DNA of 64,000 nucleotides, taken from contig RPFO01000086.1 of NCBI GenBank assembly GCA_009746045.1, forward strand, positions 1,228,397 through 1,292,396, given 5' to 3'. The position numbers were made by a program, and so were the translations under genes. Shown here one piece after another: positions 49,767-61,190 of this stretch. The DNA is from Mesostigma viride (taxonomy: Eukaryota > Streptophyta > Mesostigmatophyceae > Mesostigmatales > Mesostigmataceae). Position 1 is the first letter of the stretch. Each line of letters starts with the position of its first letter. The notes beneath the pieces were generated by a model. The model was given only the letters and a program-made list of their open reading frames with translations, searched no databases and was not told the DNA's origin.

Positions 49767-50590
49767 TTAATTAATCAATTAATTAAACTCGTGCTCCCGT
49801 TGGGGAGTCACGGAGCACCGAAGTGCTTTTAATCCCTGTGTGTGCACTACAGGAGAAAGGGCAGAGACCCCGGCCAGTCTCCTTCATGCCAAAGGCATGC
49901 CACAGCTGCAATCGGGCGCGGCTAGCTAAAAAGGACAGGCTAACGATCCGGCAAACTGTGGGTGCAATAAGACCCATGTGAGCATATCATAGCAAGGAGC
50001 GTGGGCAAGTAATCTGAACATAGCCAGGGCGTAGCATGGCTGTACTAGGACTAGGCTAAGGCTATGGCTGGTTGTGTACCGTGCGTTGGCGGCACGTGAC
50101 TAGGTGTGGTGGCACAGCTAGGCGACATCTAGGCATGGCTGCCTTAGCGGCAGTGACGCCAATGGTTACAAGCTAGGGCTATTGCTATTCTAGCCCGCTG
50201 GGGGCGTCCACATCTTGTGGTTGATCATCAGGTCCCCGCCCCTCCAGTACACCTTGGGCTTCTGGGGGTCCTGCTTATGGCGGAGGTATTCCGGCCACAG
50301 GTCGCGTCGCTGCTGTTGCTGAGCGGGGGTGAGGTCGTCATCCAGCGTCCAGGTGAGGTCGTGCAACCGCTTGCGACGAGAGAGGAACCGCTGCTTATCC
50401 TCAGGGGAGGGGAAGGTGAGTAGGACTGGTGGGGGAGCCGCCTTGTCCCGTGAGTGGGGAAGGCGGTGGCACCCACGCAGTTCTACCTCACCTACCAGGC
50501 CCATGAGGGTAAGAAGCTGGTTCTTGAGCTCGTCAGCAAGAGAGGTTGACGTCTCACCTGGCTTCTGGGGGAAGCGACGTAGCACCACTC
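49767..50590 (-). mobile_element. ORF1-only retroelement (S family, copy 2) inserted in LINE ORF1
   Basis: The 824 bp between two perfect copies of CAAAAGCGGCCCAA run on the minus strand: a 5'-truncated ORF1 C-terminal region (50590-50190), about 200 bp with no gene, then the conserved S-family end and a tail of TTAATTAA repeats at the low-coordinate end. This fits target-primed reverse transcription. There is no endonuclease or reverse transcriptase between ORF1 and the tail, so it resembles the ORF1-only 'half-L1' (HAL1) class known in mammals. Alternatively it is a deletion derivative of a full LINE. Confidence 0.8.
50190..50590 (-). pseudogene. Second, different L1 ORF1 C-terminal domain
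   Basis: The minus-strand frame ends at 50190 and contains LTFPSPEDKQRFLSRRKRL, WTLDDDLTPAQQQQRRDLWP and KVYWRGGDLMINHKMW, the layout of L1 ORF1 C-terminal domains. The open frame extends to 50666, but its first 25 codons are only the antisense of the host ORF1, beyond the insertion boundary. The protein is clearly diverged from the host ORF1, so the two come from different LINE families. Confidence 0.75.
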
Positions 50591-50604
50591 CAAAAGCGGC
50601 CCAA
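50591..50604. repeat. Target site duplication, right (14 bp)
   Basis: CAAAAGCGGCCCAA, identical to 49753-49766. Confidence 0.9.
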
Positions 50605-51943
50605 GACTTCGGAAGCAACTCCGATAGATACTGAAACCTCCTTGCCGGAAGCCATTCCCTCAGCATTCTACATTCCCGAACAGCGTTTGAGCCTGGCCAA
50701 CCTCGCTACCTTACTCGCCTACAACGACGCCGCCGTATTCAGCGTGCTGAAGCTCCGCAGCGACAACGAAGCCCCGATTCGCCACCCTTACACAGGCAAG
50801 ATTTTGGAAGCTTTTTCGGATGCGTGGCGTGAATGGGAGGCGGACCAGCGTCAGCTTGCCTGTCTTATTTCGTGCTGCCCTACGCTTGTCGAGCTGCCGG
50901 CGACAGCCATCGCCGGGCCAGCCCCCGCGACCGATATTACCGGGCAACTGCAGGACCTCGCACAGTCTTTTACGACCGTGCAGGGCGAAATCAAGGTCCT
51001 GACGGAGGCGTCTGCAGCTGCGACAGCACAATTGCTGGAGCTGAAGAAAGCCCTGGCAGCCCCCGCCAAAACAACCACGTTTGCCGACGTTACCGGCAAG
51101 CAGTTGACCACCATTGTTCAACAGGCGGCCAAGTCTGCCGCTACCGCTGCGGTCACCCAGAATGCAGTGCAGCAAAGCCAACGCAATATGGTAATCAAGA
51201 AATTCCAGAAGGACGAGGCCCATGAGACAGCCCACTCACTTACCGAGGAGCTGCGAGGCCCGGCGTTTCTGGGGAAGCTGCAGCTCCAGAACCGTGTTAG
51301 CATTGAACGAGCCATTCGGCTGCCAGGCCCACTGGGCCTGGTCGTCGTCACCATGGCCTCCATGCATGACAAACGCCTCGTGCTGGGAGCACGTCGTCTC
51401 CTCCAGCCGAACGACTTCAGCATCGACGAGGACTACACGCCGGCTCAACTGAAGGCGAGGAGCGCGGTGTGGAACAGCCCCGCAGTCCTGGAGGCTCGGA
51501 AGCACCAGGCACCGGGTAAGCGCGTTAAGATGCGTCTGCTTCAGGATGGCTCCTTTGCCGCATTCTTTGATGGCAAGCAGCTTAAAGGTGTTCCGATTAA
51601 CACCCCCGGAGCGGAGTCTCGTCAGGTGTCTAGCCAGAAGGGTGCTGCCTCTGTTGGTAGACAGTAGGTAGACAACCTTCCTCGTCGGCTCGCGGCTAAC
51701 AGGCTTCGGGGACAGCCTCTAAACAGTCCCGTTCCACTACCATGCATCGACCTAACAGTCGACTGAGACACATGGTGGTGCCGGTATCTCGGGCTAGAAC
51801 GACAGCTCTCAGCAGCAAGATTAGCAACACCCAACGCATGCTAGATTTCCTACGCCTCCTCTGCGTTGCGCAAGCATCCCCGAATACCCAGAGCAGGCGG
51901 CAGGCTCGCATCCTACGCCTGCAGGTCCGACAAAATAAATGCG

Positions 51944-53668
51944 ATGAAAAGCACTATTTCCACCGCTTCCCTTCCCCCCTCCGTTCCACCTCCACCTCCA
52001 TTCCCCGCCGCACCCACCCCCATCACCCATCGTCGTTCTCCCCTGGTGGGCCAGCAGGCATCCTTGGCCCTTGCCACTTTTAACACCCGCACATTGCTAG
52101 ATGACGACCATAGCTGCCGGATCGATCGAGGAGCTAGTCGCATTTTGCATTGAGCATCGTGTATCTATATTAGGCGTCCAGGAACACCGCCGCACGGTGC
52201 CACTTGGCCTGGTGAGCACTGCTCGCTTGGCGGGTGGCTGGCGGTTTTACTTCGCTGGCAGCGGTACGTCTGGCCAAGGTGGTGTTGGTCTTTTGTGTTC
52301 GCCGCTGGCAGTTGCTAGCCTCAGCACGCTTAAGTTTCTAACCCCACGCCTTATGGTAGCACATTTCACCTCTGTCGAGGGGCGGTCTAAACACCACCTC
52401 ACGGTGGGGGTGGGCTACGCACCCCACAGTGGTCTACCTGAGTCGGCCCGTGAGGAGTTCTTCGAATCCTTGCATGACCTTGAGAGGGTCACCCCGGCCC
52501 GCCACTTTTTGGTTATTATATGCTGCTCGACGCCAATGCCACGCTCCCCGTGGGCACTGCTGGCAGCCGCTTTGCGCCTGCTGACACTACTGCTCGACCG
52601 GCTCGGCGGCCGGCGGCAGCGCACCCCGGTGGAGCACACGGGGGACGGCACGGCGCCGGTCAGCCTTGACCGCTGGTTGGCCCACAATGTTTCCTTGACC
52701 GGTGGGGCTCGCGCCCCCCCCCGCCGCTTCACCCCGAGACGGCCGCCCGCCTGGGGGTCGCCGGACCCCCGCCGCCGCCAGCGCCCCCCTCCTCGGCCGC
52801 GGACTACCAAGTCCCCGCCTTGCAGGAGGGCTGCCTTGCCACTGACGACGTCGTCCCCCCCTTCACTTTGAAGGAACTGGACGGCGCCCTTGCTCGCCTG
52901 CGGTACGATGCGGCGGTCGGTGCCGACCACCTTTCTGCTGAGCTGCTGAAGACCCCTGATCTGGCGGTTCGGGATCTTCTGCCTGGCGTTCTGCAACCGT
53001 GTCCTGCTCTCTGACGAGCCTCCGCCTGCTGAGTGGCAGACGGCCATCCGCGTCATGCTGTACAAGAAGGGCTCTGCTGCTGACCCCAGTAACTACCGGG
53101 GTGTCTGCCTCCAGAGCGCCGCGCTGAAGGTCTTCATGCGCATGATGCTGCACAGGCTCCGCGCCGCGCTGGACCCACACCTGGGTGAGTCTCAGATGGG
53201 TTTCCGTCGTGGTCGTAACACTGTCATGGCTGTGTTTGTCGCGCGCCGGTTGATGGTGGAGGTGCGTCGACTTCCCCCTGACAGTTTGCCGTTGGTCTTC
53301 ATTTTTGTTGACTATATCAAGGCCTTTGACACGGTTCTCTGGGAGGCTCTTTGGGCCATCCTAGCTCTGGATCGGGTACCACCTGCGTTTATTGCTGCCA
53401 TTCGCCGTCTGTATGAGGGCTCACAGGATGCAGTAGTGCGGACTGCGGAGGGCACCACTCCACCATTCCCCCTTCACCACAGGGTGTGGCAAGGTTGTGT
53501 CCTGTCCCCATACCTGTTCATTATTGTCGTGGATCACGTCATGCGCCGGGCACGTGCGCGCTTTACTGCTCTTAAGGGGTTCGAGCCAGGCTTGGACATC
53601 CTTAACGTGAAAGAGCACGGCGGGGTTAGACCTGGTTACCGCCTTGCCGACCTGATTTATGCGGATGA
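51944..53668 (+). pseudogene. LINE ORF2, 5' part: endonuclease and reverse transcriptase up to YADD
   Basis: Endonuclease motifs are spread over three frames: ATFNTRTL (about 52070), VSILGVQEHRR (about 52165), VGVGYAPHSG (about 52410) and LLDANATL (about 52525), so there are at least two frameshifts. Then ELDGALARLRYDAAVGADHL (about 52875), another frame change near 52970, and an open reverse transcriptase: SNYRGVCL, QMGFRRGRNT, motif A FVDYIKAFD (catalytic Asp at about 53310), motif B QGCVLSPYLF and motif C YADD at about 53655-53668. The gene is then cut by a DNA transposon. The enzyme would nick target DNA and copy the element's RNA; this copy cannot. Confidence 0.85.
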
Positions 53669-53689
53669 TACACTAGAAAAGCATATGAC

Positions 53690-54020
53690 CGGGCGGTAAC
53701 ACGCCCGGTAACACGAACGAACCCGGTAACGGGGCCGGTAACATGCACGGACCCATGTTACCGGCCGGTAACAGGGTCCGTTCCGGTTACGGCCGCAGTT
53801 ACCGGAACGTGCCCGGTAACGTGAACGTGGCCACGTTCGGGTTACCGGGCAATAACCAGAACAAGCCCGGTAACAAGGCCTTGTTATCGGGCCGGTTCAG
53901 GTTACCGCCCGGTAACCGGAACGAGGCCACGTTCACGTTATTGCCCGGTAACAAGGCCTTGTTACCGGGCTGGTTCAGGTTACCGCCCGGTAAACGTTCA
54001 GGTTACCGGTCAGGTTATGG
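53690..54020. repeat. Left subterminal repeats of the CACTA element
   Basis: Many copies of CCCGGTAAC and its reverse GTTACCGGG, spaced 10-20 bases and in both orientations. Likely transposase-binding sites by analogy with En/Spm. Confidence 0.85.
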
Positions 54021-54732
54021 GGTCCGTTTACTGTACGATCCCGGTATTCGTCCCGTAGGTTACGACGTCGTATGCTTCTCGCGTACACTACCGGTACTAC
54101 AATCATGTCGTTATGTCGTTCTGAATTGCAGTCACCAGGATGTCACTTAGAGTTTCACTTAGCATTTCGGTCAACCTAACCCCTAACACCCATTTACCCG
54201 GGGGAAAAAAAAAATGAATGGGATTTGCAGCAAGGCTCATGCAAGACGAGATTCATTTTCATAAAACATTTCATTATTACATGCAGGATTACATGTCATG
54301 CACAAAAATCCAACGCCTTCACAGAAAGAAGCATATCAAGTCAACATCAAATTCGTGGCTTCTCTTCGTGGCTTGAAATACTGTTTCCATGCGGTGCTTA
54401 GGACAGATCCGGGGATGTCGGCACCGCACAGAAGCTCCATCCGGGAGCAAGTGCGCCGGGGGAAGATGTTGTACATCCAGAGCTCGATATGTACGGGAGG
54501 CCGTCGTGTTGGAAACCGAGGTGTCTCCACAGAATTCCGCGCGCAGGCAGCTTGTGCCTTTACGGGGGAAGACCTGCGACACAAAAACCGTGTCCGGACA
54601 AAGCAATACGGAGAAATGGCAACGGCAGATGGAGCCGGCAAAGGCCGCTTGTAAGGAAAGTGATTTTTAATGCACGAATCAATGTATAATGCATGCTACA
54701 TCGCCATCGCTTGGGCGGTGAAAAGACAAGGA

Positions 54733-54990
54733 CCAAGCACATGCACCCACCTAGCCTTCGTGCCTCCCTCCCTTGACGAGGACCAACCACATGCCCCCAC
54801 CTACCCTTCGTCCATCCCGCCCTTGACGAGGCACAACCATGTGCCCCCACCTACCCTTCGTGCATCCCTCCCTTGACAAGAAACAAGCACGTGCACCTAC
54901 CTAACCTTTGTGCATCCCTCCCTTGGCAAGGAACAAGCACACCCACCCACCTACTCCACATGCATCCCTCCCTTGACAAGGAACAAGCAC
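54733..54990. repeat. 50-bp minisatellite, about 5 copies
   Basis: Each unit has CCCACCTAC-CTTCGT-CATCCCTCCCTTGACAAGGA-type sequence with drift. Lies inside the CACTA element. Confidence 0.8.
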
Positions 54991-55134
54991 GATCACCCTG
55001 CTACCCACTAGCATGGTAGCAAGGCAGACCTTACAATTGCATGTGCAGTTTATCCGTAGAAACTGTTAGACAACCAGCAAACGAGCCAGCCGGTGAAGAG
55101 CAAGGCACGCATGCAAGGAATTTGTCGTTGCCTA

Positions 55135-55525
55135 TGTCTACCCTTGTGTTTGTCACTGCAGTTGATGGAAAAAGAGTGCTTAGAAAGCAAGAATGCTTTA
55201 ACGTTGGTAATAGCAGAGGTGGCGGCAGCAAAAACACTGCGGATGGTTTCCAGCACTAATGTGGATAGTGATAATGCATGCCACTTTACGGGACCATACA
55301 AACCACAACAAGGATAAATCGTGAGAGCAAAAACAGGGGAGTACAAAATGGCCGGCTTACCTAGCAACAACAAAAAAATTGCATGAAAAACGAGACAACT
55401 CACCTTTGTCGCAGCAGTGACCATATCAGACAGCTCACAAAAACTTGTTGATCCTTGAAACTTCCTGCTTGAAGGCAGCCACCAACGGTATGGAGTTTTC
55501 ACCCCAGTCCTTCTCAACAGCCAAG
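55135..55525 (-). pseudogene. Exon-like fragments, possibly captured host gene
   Basis: On the minus strand, 55525-55425 reads KDWGENSIPLVAAFKQEVSRI-type sequence up to a GTGAGC donor-like site, and 55252-55180 reads LETIRSVFAAATSAITN. The pattern P-L-x-x-x-x-x-Q-E-x-x-R-x-N followed by I-R resembles the C-terminal region of dynein heavy chains, but the join between the parts is out of phase. On the plus strand 55153-55240 is also open (LMEKECLESKNALTLVIAE). If real, this is gene capture by a CACTA element; the evidence is weak. Confidence 0.25.
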
Positions 55526-55564
55526 GGAAAGGGAAAGAGAGAGGAGGGGTGCGGGAGGAACAAG

Positions 55565-56435
55565 AGAGCGGGGGTGGGAAGGGGGAGAGAGAGGGAGAGA
55601 GAGGGGGAGAGAGGGAGCGAGGGGAGCGAGGGGCAGCGAGGGGGAGCGAGGGGGAGCCAGGGGGAGCGAGGGGGAGCGAGGGGGGCGAGGGGGGCGAGGG
55701 GGAGCGAGGGGAGCGAGGGGGGCGAAGGGGGCGAGGGTGGGCGAGGGGGCGAGGGGGGTGAGGGGGAGCGAGGGGGAGCGAGGGGGAGCGAGGGGGGCGA
55801 GGGTGGGCGAGGGTGGGCGAGGGTGGGCGAGGGTGGGCGAGGGTGGGCGAGGGTGGGCGAGGGTGGGCGAGGGTGGCGAGGGGGGCGACGGGGGCGAGGG
55901 TGGGCGAGGGTGGGCGAGGGTGGGCGAGGGTGGGCGAGGGTGGGCGAGGGTGGGCGAGGGGGGCGAGGGTGGGCGAGGGTGGGCGAGGGTGGGCGAGGGT
56001 GGGCGAGGGTGGGCGAGGGTGGGCGAGGGGGAGCGAGGGGGAGGGGAGCGAGGGGGAGCGAGGGGGAGCGAGGGGGAGCGAGGGGGAGCGAGGGGGAGCG
56101 AGGGGAGCGAGGGGGAGAGAGGGGGAGAGAGGGAGAGAGAGGAGAGAGAGAGAGGAGAGAGAGAGGGGAGAGAGAGGGAGAGAGAGGGGGCGAGGGGGAG
56201 CGAGGGGAGCGAGGGGCAGCGAGGGGGAGCGAGGGGGAGCGAGGGGAGCGAGGGGGAGCGAGGGGGAGCGAGGGGGAGCGAGGGGGAGCGAGGGGGAGCG
56301 AGGGGGAGCGAGGGTGGGCGAGGGTGGGCGAGGGTGGGCGAGGGTGGGCGAGGGTGGGCGAGGGGGAGCGAGGGGGAGCGAGGGGGAGAGAGGGGGAGAG
56401 AGAGGAGAGAGAGAGGGGAGAGAGATGGGGGAGAG
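55565..56435. repeat. G-rich 10-bp array (GAGGGTGGGC / GAGCGAGGGG)
   Basis: About 85 ten-base units in blocks of two variants, all purine-rich on the plus strand. Long open frames on both strands are by-products of the repeat. Confidence 0.93.
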
Positions 56436-56449
56436 AGGGCTACTAAAAT

Positions 56450-56840
56450 TCACCAAGCAAGCATGCAAGGAAGCAAGGCCGGACTAACCGAGGAAGCAAG
56501 GGACTAATTAAATTCAGCAAGCAAGCAAGAGTGGCTAACCAAGGAAGCAAGGGCCTAACCAAGGAAGCAAGGGACTAATTGAATTCAGCAAGCAAGCGTA
56601 CATGCGCGCAAGGAAGAGAGTGGCTAAAAAAGGAAGCAAGGGCCTAACAAAGGAATCAAGGGCCTAATGAAATTCAGCAAGCAAGCAATTGCAAGCATGC
56701 AAGGAAGAGGGGCTAACAAAGGAAGCAACGGCCTAACAAAGGAATCAGGGGACTGCTTCCATTCAGCAAGTGGCCAAGCATGCAGGGAAGGAACGGCCTA
56801 ACCAAGTAGGCAGGGTCATATCAAAGGAAGCAAAGCATTA
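56450..56840. repeat. Degenerate tandem repeat (AAGGAAGCAAGGG...), left part
   Basis: Units of about 40-50 bp with AGGAAGCAAGGGACTAATTA and TTCAGCAAGCAAGCA. The array continues at 58566-58870 on the other side of the nested TTAA element, which split it. Confidence 0.85.
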
Positions 56841-56841
56841 A

Positions 56842-58561
56842 CTCGTCGTCTGTCCCTGGTCCTCTACGGAGGACTGAGTTGAACTCAGTCCTCTCTAGAG
56901 GACCGAGTTTTTGGGTTTCGTAGAAAATTCGCCCCGGTCAGAATGTTTGACAAAAAAATTCTCTCAAAATTTATTCAAATACTACGTGAAAAGATCTTTC
57001 TTGGACATATTTTTGGGATTTTTTTGGATTTGGTATGAGCGGCTAAATGTACGGTCAAAGTACAGGTGGTAAGGGTACTTTTCCACGTGAAACGCGAGTT
57101 CCGGAAATGCACGACCTAGCCATGGCGGCTCGCGCCCATGCATGCAGTTTACGTTTGCGGACGAGTTAGCTGTCCAAACTCAGGAAATAGATTTAACATG
57201 CCCTAAAGATGATAAAAATCAATTTTTAGCTCGCGGGGATGCGATTTACCCGGTGTCGGCACTGTTCTTGCTGGAAAAAACTGCGATAAGGCAGGTCGAC
57301 GGAATTGATGACTGCGCTTGCTTTCCGGCGCAATTTCAATGGCTGATAGGTTTCTTTCTACATTTTAACATGCATTGTATTAGAATAAATTGAGTGACAG
57401 TATAGATTTGATGATTTCGACCATTCTGTCACGTCATGGTCTATGTGCCGCAAAGTGCCACTTTTGCGGGCACCGCCTGGGCCAAGGTAACGCCAGCCGT
57501 GCCAGGTAAAGCCGGATAATCGTTGCCTCTTCGTTTCTTGATGTTTGTACATGAGTTTAAGCTTGCGAGGCGTTGTCAGGTTCAAGTCTTGATGCTCTTT
57601 CTTGACCGTTGCCTGCCCTCTCTAAAACCCCCTTTTCAGATGATGTTATCAGGCATTTGCCTTGACCCAGTGTAGTTGTGCAGGGTTTTAGGAGCTGTGC
57701 AGGTTTAAACACCTTCATAGATGTTAGTTATTCTTTTGCTACGTTCATACTGCATGATTTTGAGGCCACGGGCCGCGTCAAGGGTGCATTCAAGCTTTTA
57801 CGGGTGAGTGAAAAGTCTTGGTGACAAACCACTGCCATCATGTGCCAGCAACTATGTTGGCCACATCATGGCAAGGCAAAACAGTTATAGCCATATCTAT
57901 TGTTGTTAGAAACAATGGAAATATGCTTAACCTACCCATTATATTGGTGGTTGACACTTATAACATAACCCTTTGTTGGTAGGGTATCCAAGCCCATTCC
58001 CTACATGCATGCATAGGCTCTCACTACATGATAAGGTATGATATACCTGAAGTATGATGATGCAAGTGTGTTGTCCTGTAATGCTTGAAGGGAAATGAGT
58101 TGATTGGGATGGTTGGTGGCCACGGTGGTGTGTAGTATGACCGCACTTACATGCTAGCAAAGTTAGCAAAAGCCCCATTCCTCTCCTGAGGACTGAGAGT
58201 TTTTTAATTGTTTCAGGCAGTTGCAGTGGCCAAATCGAGCCCAGTTTTTTTCCACGTTTCAAGAACTATATTGTTTACAAGCCTATATTTTTTCTTCATG
58301 CACGAGGATTTGATTGAATTTTTCCCACTCGTTCTTATCCCGAAAAATGCAAATTCGCGAGGGGTGCCCATCGTCCGTGTAATTTTCAGGTGTTCGGGTC
58401 AAGTTTTCACATATGCAGTATTTTTGCCAACAAAATGACATCTAGTACACCCCCGATCCACATCAAAACATTTGGGATGGACCCCCCACCTAGTCGCTAC
58501 ACGCGGTTGAAAATTGTCAACTCAGTCCTCCTGTGAGGACTGAGTTGGGACAGACGACGAG
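56842..58561. mobile_element. TTAA-flanked non-autonomous DNA transposon, copy B (1,720 bp)
   Basis: The inverted ends CTCGTCGTCTGTCCC (56842) and GGGACAGACGACGAG (to 58561) are flanked by TTAA at 56838-56841 and 58562-58565. Just inside, both ends hold AACTCAGTCCTC/GAGGACTGAGTT palindromes. The inner 57050-57950 resembles copy A (shared: GGTCAAAGTACA, CATGGCGGCT, CAAACTCAGGAAAT, TTCTTGCTGGAAAAAACTGC, CACCGCCTGGGCCAAGGTAA), though the termini differ. No transposase. Inserted in a tandem array within the CACTA element. Confidence 0.8.
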
Positions 58562-58565
58562 TTAA

Positions 58566-58870
58566 TTAAATTCAGCAAGCATGCAAGGAAGAGTGGCTGA
58601 CAAAGGAAGCATGGGAATAACCAAGGAAGCAAGGGACTGATTACATTCAGGAAGCACGCATGCAAGGAAGCAAGGGAATAAAGAAAGGAATTAATCAAAT
58701 TCAGCAAGCGGCTATACAACGAAGCAAGGGCCTAATCAAGGAAGAAAGCCACCACGCAAAGAAGCAGGCAAGCATGCAAAGACGGAAACAAGCATGCAAG
58801 GAAGCAAGGGCTTTATCGAACTCAGCAAGCAAGCAAGCATGCAAGGAAGCAAGGAGCAAGTGAGGGACCA
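58566..58870. repeat. Degenerate tandem repeat, right part
   Basis: Continuation of 56450-56840: TTCAGCAAGC, GCATGCAAGGAAGC, AAGGGACTAATCAA. Confidence 0.85.
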
Positions 58871-60426
58871 AGGGACTAATCAACTTTATGATACTTACCA
58901 CGCAGAAGGGACAAACTCATGACCGCGGAGAAGATAACGCTCCGTCCCTCCTGTTGCGATTGCAAAGGGGTGAAAGAATAGTAGTGATGTGAGGAATGAA
59001 TTCCAGTGCAAAATTAGGAAAATACCTTCAATAACAAAGCTAGTAAGTAGGTAAGGTAATTAAAAGTAGGTAGCAAACTGATGACAACACGCACATACTC
59101 ACGCATGGACCAACCAAGTTAGTATCTAATCAACTATGTGGCTAATGAGGAAGCACCATGAAACATTTGACCTTACTGGCTTCATCAGAACACGTCTAGA
59201 TGCTTTTCCTTTGCAAAGATAGTCGCAATTGACGCTTGGGGCCTGCATGGGATTCAGGTCTGCATGGACGTGCTTTGACAACAAATGGGCATTTACACAC
59301 GAAAATGCCGAAGGACGGTACTTCATGATGGTCATCTTCATGAAATTGACCACGCATGTAAGAGGAAAAGAAATCAAGAATTCAGAGTTCATGCTATACT
59401 AAGAAACCAGCTTTTGCTCAGAATGCCGCTTTTGCGGTCTATGGGCCTTCCAATGCAACCTGCCAAGCCATTCTCATAAGTATCCTTGCTCAGCTACGCC
59501 GTTGCTCATTTTCCCAGCTCCATTCCTCTTCGATCACAGCCTGTCCATGACGGCCTTGTAGGTTTTGGATAGCTCCAGAATCTCGCTCTGCTTATTCTTC
59601 GTTACTTATGTCACTCACATGTCGTCGCTACTAGAACCGCTTCTAGTGCGGTTCTCGCTGCCACCCCTGCTGCCATGCGGTCTGCACTGCAGCTCATCGC
59701 TCCATTTACCGCTCGCGTTCTCTTGAATTGCTACCCCTGCATACTGCCGGATTCGGGAGAGGCCTCCAGGATTGGCTCCTCGTCGGTGCTGTCGTGGAAA
59801 TACAACCGCGGCTGACGTCCTAGCTACCTAACAAGAGGCACTGTGTACGTAGTGGGAATCACCATCCTTTGCTCATTTGAGCAATTCTTGACAAACTGCC
59901 AGGCCGCATTGAAAAAACAACCAGAATAACATCGAATTTCTCCAGGCATACTCGGTTACGGACCTACATCTAAACTGTATGTGGAAACTCTCTGAACTTC
60001 GCTGAGAGTTTTCCGTGTTGGCAATCCTTCTTTTCCCGACCTTAACAGTCCACCATTCCTGCCAGACGAATTCTGCCATGTCAACCCTATCTTGTCCCGA
60101 GCCAGCACTGTCACAAGCGCTGGCGTACTGGCCAGCGGCGATAATGTTTCCGCCCGTCGCCATTCATGGCTTTCGTCAGTTCCGTGTCCGCCGACCGCCA
60201 TCCCCGCCCCATGGTCTTCTAACGTCTTTCTTTGGAGGTAACAACCCGTTCCCCAAATTTGAAATCCGCGCGGCGAAAGTTTTGTGCCAGGCGTTAGTAC
60301 GCGCAGTACATATCTGTGCTTCGAACCGTACATCAATGTGCCTCGTACTGAACGGTGCAACGTACGGCAAGCAAAACGGACTGGAAGGACACTGTCTAGT
60401 ATCCCGTACATAGGCAACGAACGCAA
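58871..60426. other. Interior of the CACTA element, no gene recognised
   Basis: Short open frames on both strands (for example 59956-60426 minus) show no domain and overlap each other. No transposase motif was found. Confidence 0.5.
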
Positions 60427-60515
60427 GATGTTAATTAATATGCTCCATGACTCCCTAACGAGAGCACGAGTGTAATTAATAACGAGTTCAATTAATAACG
60501 AGTTTAATTATGTAA
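60427..60515 (+). mobile_element. S-family fragment, copy 5
   Basis: CATGACTCCCTAACGAGAGC followed by ACGAG and TTAATTAA-type tail repeats matches the last 60 bases of the 19984 copy. Confidence 0.55.
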
Positions 60516-60556
60516 TATCAAAGAGAGTCAACCATGCAGCACCGACATGTCATTTA

Positions 60557-60725
60557 TCAAGGAGACAACCAGCGCAGGCCAGAAATCGGAAAATCCGGAC
60601 CATGGTAGCTCGAGCCTGCCGTTATCTTGTCCGCGTTGGCGAGTCCGGTTCATGATGACGAATATGAATGGAGATGGACATGTGTAGCCTTACATGCGTT
60701 GACATTATGGCTGGCTAACGTGCAT
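60557..60725 (-). repeat. R1 dispersed repeat, copy c (reversed)
   Basis: Begins with GAGACAACCAGCGCAGGCC and contains GACCATGGTAGCTCGAGCCT and TTATGGCTGGCTAACGTGC, the reverse of the 34027-34305 copy. Truncated at its 5' end. Confidence 0.75.
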
Positions 60726-60732
60726 AGAGTAA

Positions 60733-61190
60733 CATGAACATGCCCGGTAACCGGCAACGTACCATGAACGTGCCCGGTAACACGCCCAGTAACACGAACA
60801 TGCCCGGTAACCGGCCCGGTAACACGCACTAGCCCGGTAACATGAACATGCCCGGTAACAGGCATCGTAACATGAACGTACCCGGTAACACGCCCGGTAA
60901 CAAGAACATGCCCGGTAACCGGCCCGGTAACACGAACTGGCCCGGTAACATGAACATGCCCGGTAACAGGCATCGTAGCATGAACGTGCCCGGTAACACG
61001 CCCGGTAACACGAACGAACCCGGTAACCGGCCCGGTAACACGAACTGGCCCGGTAACATGAACGGACCCATGTTACCGCCCGGTAACATGAACGGACCCT
61101 TGTTACCGGACGGTAACAAGGGTCCGTTCATGTTACCGGGCATGTTACCGGGTTCGTTCGTGTTACCGGGCGTGTTACCGCCCGGTCATC
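60733..61190. repeat. Right subterminal repeats of the CACTA element
   Basis: Dozens of CCCGGTAAC, mostly in one orientation until about 61070, then inverted to GTTACCGGG toward the end. Mirrors 53690-54020. Confidence 0.88.

Larger units (their letters stand above)
49645..51667 (+). pseudogene. LINE ORF1 (L1 ORF1p-like), split by an insertion
   Basis: ATG at 49645 opens 40 codons (starts MEAPASPSASVAES) to 49764; the frame resumes at 50591 after the insertion because the 14-bp target site is repeated, and runs to TAG at 51665-51667. The pieces give about 394 residues. There is an Ala/Gln/Leu-rich helical stretch (GQLQDLAQSF, ELKKALAAPA), an RRM-like part, and the typical L1 ORF1 C-terminal domain (DEDYTPAQLKARSAVWNS, RVKMRLLQDGSFAAFFDGK). 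ORF1p binds the element's RNA and chaperones retrotransposition. Apart from the insertion the frame is intact. Confidence 0.8.

Noticed and set aside
50605-50666. N-terminal 25 codons of the minus-strand ORF1-like frame
   Set aside because: They lie outside the insertion boundary and are antisense of the host LINE ORF1.
55050-56507. Open frames up to about 470 codons in the G-rich array
   Set aside because: Low-complexity products of a 10-bp repeat in overlapping frames.
59956-60426. 156-codon minus-strand frame in the CACTA interior
   Set aside because: No domain, overlaps a plus-strand frame of similar size, and shows no transposase motif.
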